This document shows, piece after piece, positions 30,883 to 36,123 of a stretch of DNA of 36,123 nt. The stretch spans positions 1 to 36,123 of the forward strand of contig PMKM01000234.1 of NCBI GenBank assembly GCA_003157745.1, written 5' to 3'. The notes below the pieces were generated by a model. It searched no databases. It was not told where the DNA came from and saw nothing but the letters and a program-made list of their open reading frames with translations. The translations under genes and the position numbers were made by a program. The stretch is from Bryobacterales bacterium (GTDB lineage Bacteria; Acidobacteriota; Terriglobia; Bryobacterales; Bryobacteraceae). Numbering within the stretch: the first letter of the stretch is position 1; each line of letters begins with the position of its first letter.

Positions 30883-30914
30883 TTTGATCTCCAACAGGCC
30901 AATACCTCATTTAA

Positions 30915-30942
30915 AGTATACCTATAGACGGGTAAAGAGCAA
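30915..30942 (-). promoter_or_regulatory. Promoter of the FecR-like gene
   Basis: On the - strand, TTGCTC (30937-30942) and TATACT (30915-30920) with a 16-bp spacer. Transcription would start near 30908, giving a 26-nt leader with the GGAG ribosome site. Confidence 0.5.
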
Positions 30943-31014
30943 GATATCCGAAGTGTGTGATGCGGCTTACCGAACGTCGCACGCTCCGATCACTGGCACG
31001 CTACAGGCAGCGGG

Positions 31015-32097
31015 ATGAACTACTACGAGGAACTCGGCATACGGCAGGACGCGCCGCTCGAAGAGATCCGTCAAGCGTACAAGCTGCTGGCGCGCCTGCT
31101 GCACCCGGATGGGCAGCCGGAGGCGCGGTTGAAAGCCATGGGCGAGTGCCAGATGCGGCGGCTGAACGAAATCCTCGCCATCCTCACGGATCCGATGAAA
31201 CGCCGCCAGTACGACGAGAGCCTATGCCAGAACCCGACAGCGGCGCCGGACTGGGAGCCTCCGGCAATGGTCGAGCCGGCCTATTGGTACCGGGTGGTGT
31301 TCTTCGGCCTGCGGCACTGGTTCTGGATTCTGATCGGGCTGGTCGTGGTTGGCGTCGGTCTGTGGTGCGTGCAGCAGAGCAATTCCGCGGTATCTCAGGT
31401 GACACCGATTCCAGGCGGACCGGCGACTGACAAGCCCGCCGGCGGTGAAGCGCCGCAGCAGCCTACGGGCAAAGCCGTTATACGCACGGCGCCGCATGGC
31501 GCCTCCGCGGCGGCATCGCGCGAAGCAACGCACACCGGCACGCGACAGCCCGCTGTGATGGAAAAGGCCGCGGCCGTGGCGAAGCCGTCCGAGCCCGCGC
31601 GCCCTTCTCCGGCAATCGAGCCACCGCCGCCGCTTCCGGCCCCGCCCGTGGCGGCGGAGTTCGCGAAGGTGGTGCCCGCGGCAACCAAGGCGGAACCCGC
31701 AGTCCCAACAGCGAAAGCGCACGAGGTTTCCTTCGCCGGGAACTGGCTCTACGCTCCGGAGACGGCGAGCAGGACCGACCCTAATCTCTATCCGGCGACC
31801 AGCGTGGAGTTCCTGCTGGCGGAGGAGAATGGAAGCCTGGCGGGCACTTACCACGCCAAGTACAGAGTCCCCGATCAGGCGATCTCTCCCGAGGTGCAGT
31901 TCCGCGTGCAGGGTAAATCGACGAATGGGAAGGTGTGCAGAGTGACATGGGCGTCGGAGGACGGCGCGCAGGGCGAAGCGGAACTGACACTGCGTTCGAT
32001 GAATCAGTTGAACGTGACCTGGTGGACCAAGGTGTTCGGCCGGCGTGCGGCGCTGAGTTCCGGCATGGCAGTCCTGACCCGGCAGCAGGCCCCGTGA
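31015..32097 (+). CDS. Membrane-anchored J-domain protein
   Basis: A 360-residue protein. Residues 1-68 are a J domain (NYYEELGIRQDAPLEEIRQAYKLLARLLHPDG, with the essential His-Pro-Asp at 30-32), which stimulates DnaK-type ATPases. A single transmembrane helix follows (about 101-118, WFWILIGLVVVGVGLWCV), then a Pro/Ala-rich linker of about 110 residues, and a C-terminal domain of about 120 residues (FAGNWLYAPE..., GSLAGTYHAKYRVPD, VTWASEDGAQGEAELTLRS) of beta character. The J domain would be cytoplasmic and the C-terminal domain periplasmic. It is not DnaJ: no Gly/Phe or zinc domain. The stop overlaps the next gene (TGATG). Confidence 0.85.
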   Translation: MNYYEELGIRQDAPLEEIRQAYKLLARLLHPDGQPEARLKAMGECQMRRLNEILAILTDPMKRRQYDESLCQNPTAAPDWEPPAMVEPAYWYRVVFFGLRHWFWILIGLVVVGVGLWCVQQSNSAVSQVTPIPGGPATDKPAGGEAPQQPTGKAVIRTAPHGASAAASREATHTGTRQPAVMEKAAAVAKPSEPARPSPAIEPPPPLPAPPVAAEFAKVVPAATKAEPAVPTAKAHEVSFAGNWLYAPETASRTDPNLYPATSVEFLLAEENGSLAGTYHAKYRVPDQAISPEVQFRVQGKSTNGKVCRVTWASEDGAQGEAELTLRSMNQLNVTWWTKVFGRRAALSSGMAVLTRQQAP

Positions 32098-33317
32098 TGT
32101 GGTATCGAATCGCCCGCTTTCTCGGAATTGCGATCGCGGTGGCCGGCTTTGCGGCGGCAGCCGTGTGGAGCGCCCGCCTGGGGTGGGCCGACTATTGGTT
32201 CCGCAAAGAGACCCTGGCCGGAACTGAGAGAGCGATCGCGATTACACCCGACCGCGCGTCTTACTATTACAGGCTGGCCCTGCTGTCCTCCGACGATCGC
32301 CCGGCACGAGCGACCGAAGCGCTCGAGCGCGCACTCAAGTTGAATCCGGCCGACGCACAATCCTGGATCGACCTCGGCTTGCAGTACGAGGCGGGTGGCG
32401 ACAACGCGCGCGCCGGGCGATGCCTGCTGCGCGCGGCGGAAGAGGACGCGGAGTACTTACCGCGCTGGACGCTGGCAAACTACTATTTCCGGCGCAACGA
32501 TCCGCCGCGATTCTGGTTTTGGGCCAAGCAGGCCGCGGGCATGGCGTATGGCGATCCGCTGCCCTTGTTCCGTCTGTGCGGACAGATGGAAGAGGATGGG
32601 AAGTTGATCGTGCGACTGGCGATACGCAATCCGTCCGTGCGCGCGGGGTACCTCGCCTATCTGGTTGGGCAGAATCGCACCGATCTGGTGGGTCCGGCGA
32701 GCCGCAGCGTGATCGAGGAAAATCGCGAGGTCGACACGCCGGTGCTGCTGGCAGTGTGCGACCGGCTGCTGGAGCAAGGCAGCGCGGGCGAAGCTCTCGA
32801 CATATGGAACGGACTCGCGGAGACTGGGCGAATCCCGCGTGGCGTGCGGCTCGCGGGTTCCGCCATTACGAATAGCACGTTCTCGACCGCGCCCACTTCT
32901 CGGGGCTTCGACTGGCGGCTGCCCGAGGTGGACGGCGTCGACGCGGCGAGCGAAGAAAGCCCGGGCGGGCTGCGGCTCACCTTCTCCGGGCGGCAGCCGG
33001 AGCGTTGCGAAACGCTCGCCCAGTTTGTGCCGGTCGAAGAGAATCGAACATATAGCTTGCGCTCCCGGTATCGCACGTCGGGGATCGCGGCCGGCACCGG
33101 GCTCGCATGGCGAGTCACCGGCGCGAACGGCTCCGGGAGTTTCGGCGAAGCGAGCGACTTATCCGCGGAAGACGAGCGCGAGGACCGAGTGTCTTTCGTT
33201 ACGCCGGCCGGCTGCCGGCTGGTGCGCCTCTCTCTCGTCTACCAGCGGAGTCTGGGCACCACGCGTATTGCCGGCTATGTCGTCCTCCGGTCCGTCGCGA
33301 TGGAGTTGGCTAAGTAG
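32097..33317 (+). CDS. Membrane-anchored TPR protein
   Basis: A 406-residue protein. One N-terminal transmembrane helix (FLGIAIAVAGFAAAAVWSARLGW) is followed by TPR-type helical repeats (about 40-140: ERAIAITPDRASYYYRLALL, ALERALKLNPADAQSWIDLGLQYEAGGDNARA) and a C-terminal beta domain (about 260-400: NSTFSTAPTSRGFDWRLPEVDGV..., NRTYSLRSRYRTSG) resembling carbohydrate-binding modules that end EPS-linked proteins. The ATG at 32097 shares one base with the upstream TGA; a GTG one codon earlier is possible. Coupled to the J-domain protein, so they probably act together at the envelope. Function not known. Confidence 0.75.
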   Translation: MWYRIARFLGIAIAVAGFAAAAVWSARLGWADYWFRKETLAGTERAIAITPDRASYYYRLALLSSDDRPARATEALERALKLNPADAQSWIDLGLQYEAGGDNARAGRCLLRAAEEDAEYLPRWTLANYYFRRNDPPRFWFWAKQAAGMAYGDPLPLFRLCGQMEEDGKLIVRLAIRNPSVRAGYLAYLVGQNRTDLVGPASRSVIEENREVDTPVLLAVCDRLLEQGSAGEALDIWNGLAETGRIPRGVRLAGSAITNSTFSTAPTSRGFDWRLPEVDGVDAASEESPGGLRLTFSGRQPERCETLAQFVPVEENRTYSLRSRYRTSGIAAGTGLAWRVTGANGSGSFGEASDLSAEDEREDRVSFVTPAGCRLVRLSLVYQRSLGTTRIAGYVVLRSVAMELAK

Positions 33318-33321
33318 CCGC

Positions 33322-33642
33322 CTAATTCCCGTTGGAAGGTCCGCTGCGTTCGCGCGTGATGAAGTAAAGGAATGCCACGAACAACAGAAACCCGCCAGTG
33401 TACAGCAGGAACTCCCGCCGTCTCCGCCGCCACTGAATCGCGCCGCGAGTGGCGGTGACTTCGCGATCCTTCGGAACCTGGTCCGCGGCGGCCTCTTCGG
33501 TCTTGTAGCGGGATTGCATGGCGCGGTACCCGCAGTCCCGGCAACGATACGGGTATCTCGCGCCCAGGCTGGCGAGACGCTCCCACAGACCGCGCCGGTG
33601 TGAGCGGTGGTAATGATCGGTCTTACACCTGGGACACAGCAC
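33322..33642 (-). CDS. Zinc-ribbon membrane protein
   Basis: A 106-residue protein with two CxxC pairs near the N terminus (CPRC at 3-6 and CRDC at about 34-37), a four-Cys zinc ribbon, a polar middle part, and a C-terminal transmembrane helix (EFLLYTGGFLLFVAFLYFI). The ribbon would lie in the cytoplasm. The start is GTG. It is the second gene after the PHP phosphatase (45 nt gap) and its stop is 4 nt from the stop of the convergent TPR gene. Function not recognised. Confidence 0.65.
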   Translation of the reverse strand: MLCPRCKTDHYHRSHRRGLWERLASLGARYPYRCRDCGYRAMQSRYKTEEAAADQVPKDREVTATRGAIQWRRRRREFLLYTGGFLLFVAFLYFITRERSGPSNGN

Positions 33643-33687
33643 AGTTACAAAAAGCTCCAGACCCCGTTATTCTACTCCGAAATCGGG

Positions 33688-34452
33688 TTATCTCCAAAAC
33701 TGGTACCACCGCGGCGCCGCTTGATAGGAAATCAGGCGGCCTCCAGCGAGGACACGGCCCTCCACCACCGCGCGCGGATTATCGGTAAAAAGTATCCCGG
33801 CGATATCTTCGTCGCATCGCGAGCGAACGATGCTGTAGGCTTCGTCCAGACGCGGATGGCGGCGGACCGGGTCATGCGCGTCGCTGGCGACGATGTGCAC
33901 CAGGCCCCGATCGAGCAGGCGCATGCAGGCGGATTTAGCCGAGCCGCCGAAGCCGCCCAAAATCGATAGCGCTGTGATCTGCGTCAGACAGCCGAGTTCC
34001 ACCCAGCGCTCCAATCTCTCGGGCTCCTTGCGGATGGCCGGGTTCCGCTCGGGGTGGGCGACGATGGGCGTCAGCCCGGCATCCACCAGGCGTTGCAGAA
34101 CGGTATCGGTATAGCGGCCGACGTGCAAGTCGGGACACTCGATCAGTAAGTACTGCTTGCCGTTGATCGTGTACGCGAACGGGTTCGCCAGGAGATGATC
34201 GACGTTGTCGAAGCTGAGATGGAATTCGCACCCGCGATGAATCTTCGGCGTGCCATTGGTGTGAGCGGTAAGTTCGCGGATCCGCTCCTCCACTAACTCG
34301 GGCTGGTAAGTGAACTGGGCGTCGGCATGGGGTGTCGCGACAATGTCGGTGGTCCCTCCGTCCCTGGCCGCCTCCAGCATGGCGACGCTCTCTTCCATGC
34401 TGCGCGATCCATCGTCGACGCCCCAGACGATGTGGCTATGTGTATCGATCAT
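33688..34452 (-). CDS. CpsB/YwqE-type PHP tyrosine phosphatase
   Basis: A 254-residue metal-dependent phosphatase of the PHP family. Metal ligands are visible in MIDTHSHIVWGVDDGS (His5, His7), IVATPHADAQF, RGCEFHLSF, IVAHPERNP and IVASDAHDP. Relatives (CpsB, YwqE) remove phosphate from tyrosine autokinases that control capsule and EPS synthesis. The cognate autokinase in this window is encoded at 24149-26398, about 7.3 kb away in the same orientation but not in the same operon. It is followed by the zinc-ribbon gene. Confidence 0.92.
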   Translation of the reverse strand: MIDTHSHIVWGVDDGSRSMEESVAMLEAARDGGTTDIVATPHADAQFTYQPELVEERIRELTAHTNGTPKIHRGCEFHLSFDNVDHLLANPFAYTINGKQYLLIECPDLHVGRYTDTVLQRLVDAGLTPIVAHPERNPAIRKEPERLERWVELGCLTQITALSILGGFGGSAKSACMRLLDRGLVHIVASDAHDPVRRHPRLDEAYSIVRSRCDEDIAGILFTDNPRAVVEGRVLAGGRLISYQAAPRWYQFWR

Positions 34453-34592
34453 GCGTCACGCGAGATTGTCATGCTAGCACATTGCCCGTGCCAGCTAATC
34501 GCCGGAGGTCTCACCCGTTCGATTCCACTATTCACGATTCATGGCTCGGTGGTTCGAACGGCGCGGAAGGTGTAGAGTGGAGGGAGAATCCC

Positions 34593-35126
34593 ATGGCGGC
34601 GCTTCCCGACCTGATCACCGTGCAGCAATTCCGGCTGATGCCAGAGGACGGCCGCGCCTATGAACTGCATCACGGCGAGGTGGTGACTGTGACACGGCCC
34701 AAGGCAAAGCACTATCACTTGCAACGGCAGTTCGTGCGCCTGCTGGAAAGCAGGCTGGCCGGATTCGGGCAGGCTGGGATGGAGTTTCCTTACCGCCCGG
34801 TTGCCGAGTTCGATTTGCGGGTAGCCGACGTAGCGGTGGTTTCGCACCTACGCTATGACCAGATCGATCCGGAAGACAACCTCCGTGGAGCCCCGGAACT
34901 CGTCATTGAGATCAAGTCGCCCTCCAATACGGACCGGCAACTGCGGGAACTGGCTTCGCTCGGATTGGCCAACGGTTGCGTGGAGTTCTGGATCGTCGAT
35001 GCAGACGACGCGACTATTACGGTGATTCACCGGGACGGGTCCAGTCTGCGGATGCAGGTTCCACAATCCGTCCCTTTGACCGCATTCGGCGGCGAGACGC
35101 TGCCACTGGCCGAGATATTCGGCTGA
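34593..35126 (+). CDS. Uma2-family (DUF820) restriction-endonuclease-like protein
   Basis: A 177-residue protein with the Uma2/DUF820 nuclease fold: TVQQFRLMPEDGRAYELHHGEVV, the acidic metal site in FDLRVADVAVV, and ELVIEIKSPSN (the E-x-K motif), followed by ANGCVEFWIVDADDATITVI. The ATG has a strong GGAGGG ribosome site 7-8 nt upstream; the longer reading upstream is unsupported. Uma2 proteins are widespread in cyanobacteria and Acidobacteria, often as solitary genes, with an unclear role. It stands alone here. Confidence 0.87.
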   Translation: MAALPDLITVQQFRLMPEDGRAYELHHGEVVTVTRPKAKHYHLQRQFVRLLESRLAGFGQAGMEFPYRPVAEFDLRVADVAVVSHLRYDQIDPEDNLRGAPELVIEIKSPSNTDRQLRELASLGLANGCVEFWIVDADDATITVIHRDGSSLRMQVPQSVPLTAFGGETLPLAEIFG

Positions 35127-35249
35127 CGAGGTTTCCAGCGGCTAATGGCGTGTAACTGGTGCGGGTAGGTTCCACTCTTATGAGCAAGTAAGTTCGGTTT
35201 GCGATTACCGGACACTTATCTCCACAAAGGCGACGCGACGCGTGTCCGT

Positions 35250-35277
35250 TTGACCCGGACCGCCGTCTTGGGATAAC
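35250..35277 (+). promoter_or_regulatory. Promoter of the glutathione peroxidase gene
   Basis: TTGACC (35250-35255) and GATAAC (35272-35277) with a 16-bp spacer; transcription would begin near 35284, giving a ~55-nt leader that contains the inverted repeat at 35293-35315. Confidence 0.5.
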
Positions 35278-35292
35278 TTTGAATTACGCTAT

Positions 35293-35315
35293 CGGAACTC
35301 GAACCGCGAGTTCCG
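35293..35315 (+). repeat. Perfect 9-bp inverted repeat in the leader
   Basis: CGGAACTCG and CGAGTTCCG enclose a 5-nt loop (AACCG). It lies between the promoter and the ribosome site (GGAGAGGA at 35322-35329) of the glutathione peroxidase gene, so it could be an operator for a redox-responsive repressor or an RNA hairpin near the ribosome site. Confidence 0.5.
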
Positions 35316-35338
35316 CCGCACTGGAGAGGAATAAACAG

Positions 35339-35896
35339 ATGAAACACGTTTGGGTATGGCTTGCGATGGCTGCCGCCATGGCCGCACCGGCCGCGACCGC
35401 GCAGGACTCAGGAGGCGTTGTGAAGTCGTTCTACGAATTGAAGACAACTTATCTCGATGGGAAACCGGCCGACCTGGCCGCGTATCAAGGCAAAGTGACG
35501 CTGGTGGTCAACGTGGCCAGCAGGTGCGGTTTCACACCGCAGTACGAGGGTCTCGAGAGACTGCACCGGGAAATGAACGGGAAGCCGTTTGAAGTGCTCG
35601 GGTTTCCCAGCAACGATTTCGGCGGACAGGAACCGGGCACGCCCGCGGAGATCGCCACGTTCTGCAAGCGCACTTACGATGTCGACTTCCCGATGTTTTC
35701 GAAAGTGGTCACCAAGGCCAACCCGGATCAATCGCCCGTCTATAAGTTTCTCGGCGCTTCCGGGAACCTGCCGCAATGGAACTTCAGCAAGTATTTGATC
35801 GATAAGAACGGGCAGGTGATCGCGTTCTTCCCGAGCAAGGTCACGCCGGACGCCCCGGAACTGCGCGCTGCGATTCAGAAGGCGCTCGGCGAGTAA
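35339..35896 (+). CDS. Secreted glutathione-peroxidase-family thiol peroxidase
   Basis: A 185-residue enzyme. A signal peptide (MKHVWVWLAMAAAMAAPAATAQ) directs export. The catalytic set is NVASRCGFTPQYEGLE (Cys63, Cys rather than selenocysteine), FPSNDFGGQEPG (Gln97) and QWNFSKYLIDKNG (Trp). The usual resolving Cys of the FPCNQF motif is Ser here; Cys109 (TFCKRTYDVDFP) is the alternative partner. It reduces peroxides, probably with thioredoxin-type partners, in the periplasm. The ATG at 35339 is supported by GGAGAGGA about 9 nt upstream. Confidence 0.93.
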   Translation: MKHVWVWLAMAAAMAAPAATAQDSGGVVKSFYELKTTYLDGKPADLAAYQGKVTLVVNVASRCGFTPQYEGLERLHREMNGKPFEVLGFPSNDFGGQEPGTPAEIATFCKRTYDVDFPMFSKVVTKANPDQSPVYKFLGASGNLPQWNFSKYLIDKNGQVIAFFPSKVTPDAPELRAAIQKALGE

Positions 35897-35973
35897 GCCC
35901 GCCCGGCGGCGCGCAGGCTCCACCCGGTCCCGCGAATCCTTACCATATGTAGAGACGGCGGGTCGCCACTCAG

Positions 35974-36123
35974 ATGTACGTGGAACTGCACGCACGCTCC
36001 GGTTTCAGTTTTCTCGAAGGCGCCGCGGTGCCGGAAGAGATGGCGGAGGCATGCGCGCACTCGGGCGCGCCCGCCATGGCGCTGGTGGACCGCAACGGTT
36101 TCTACGGCGCGCCGCGCTTTCAC
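35974..36123 (+). CDS. dnaE2: Error-prone DNA polymerase DnaE2, N-terminal part (cut by window end)
   Basis: The first 50 codons of a DnaE-type polymerase: MYVELHARSGFSFLEGAAVP, then MALVDRNGFYGAPRFH. This is the PHP domain start typical of DnaE2, the SOS-induced translesion polymerase usually paired with ImuB. The usual metal ligands are changed: HARS in place of HAHS and DRNG in place of DHDG. The gene runs off the right end. Confidence 0.85.
   Translation, partial: MYVELHARSGFSFLEGAAVPEEMAEACAHSGAPAMALVDRNGFYGAPRFH

Noticed and set aside
34332-34592. N-terminal extension of the Uma2 protein
   Set aside because: The added stretch is antisense to the PHP phosphatase gene and a strong ribosome site precedes the ATG at 34593.

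Overview
The window is GC-rich DNA from a free-living bacterium. The gene mix suggests an Acidobacteriota genome of the Solibacter/Bryobacter kind: a YtrA-type GntR regulator with ABC-2 permeases, LytS-type kinase with LiaF-like proteins, many toxin-antitoxin pairs, a large exopolysaccharide (EPS) locus with a NusG paralogue, and DnaE2. This placement is inference from gene content only; there is no rRNA or other phylogenetic marker, and I saw no tRNA or CRISPR array.

Region 1 (1-10.6 kb) is accessory and regulatory. In order it holds a hicB-hicA pair, a GntR regulator with its own operator and an ABC transporter with two tandem duplicated permeases, an AbrB-VapC pair behind a perfect palindrome, a leftward operon of two LiaI/LiaF-like membrane proteins and a LytS-type histidine kinase, a [2Fe-2S] ferredoxin-methyltransferase fusion, and a DUF433-DUF5615 pair. 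A short second copy of the 3' end of the kinase gene lies on the other side of the AbrB-VapC module, which looks like a rearrangement scar.

Region 2 (10.7-12.5 kb) is a Ppx/GppA phosphatase gene preceded by tandem 11-bp repeats and followed by a pair of inverted REP-like hairpins.

Region 3 (12.5-28.5 kb) is one leftward EPS operon. From its promoter near 27.9 kb it runs: ribbon-helix-helix protein, Wza-like export protein, Wzc-like tyrosine autokinase, Wzx flippase, FkbM methyltransferase, GT2, GT4, a Wzy-like membrane protein, GT4, a PglC-type phosphoglycosyl transferase, a PglD-like acetyltransferase, a PglE-like aminotransferase and a PglF/WbpM-like dehydratase. The last four match the complete N,N'-diacetylbacillosamine route plus its transfer to undecaprenyl phosphate, so the polymer is probably started on that sugar. 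A NusG-family specialised antiterminator is encoded just upstream, and the operon promoter is bracketed by an 11-bp inverted repeat. The dehydratase gene carries a 58-bp REP-like palindrome that is translated in frame.

Region 4 (28.7-34.5 kb) is a second EPS-associated set: an O-antigen ligase/Wzy-like protein, a FecR-like membrane protein, a membrane-anchored J-domain protein, a TPR protein, a zinc-ribbon membrane protein, and a CpsB/YwqE-type PHP tyrosine phosphatase that could reverse the autokinase. Region 5 (34.6-36.1 kb) has a Uma2 nuclease-like protein, a secreted glutathione peroxidase and the first 50 codons of DnaE2.

A recurring trait is a good -10 hexamer 5-9 nt upstream of a start codon with no Shine-Dalgarno sequence, suggesting leaderless transcripts.
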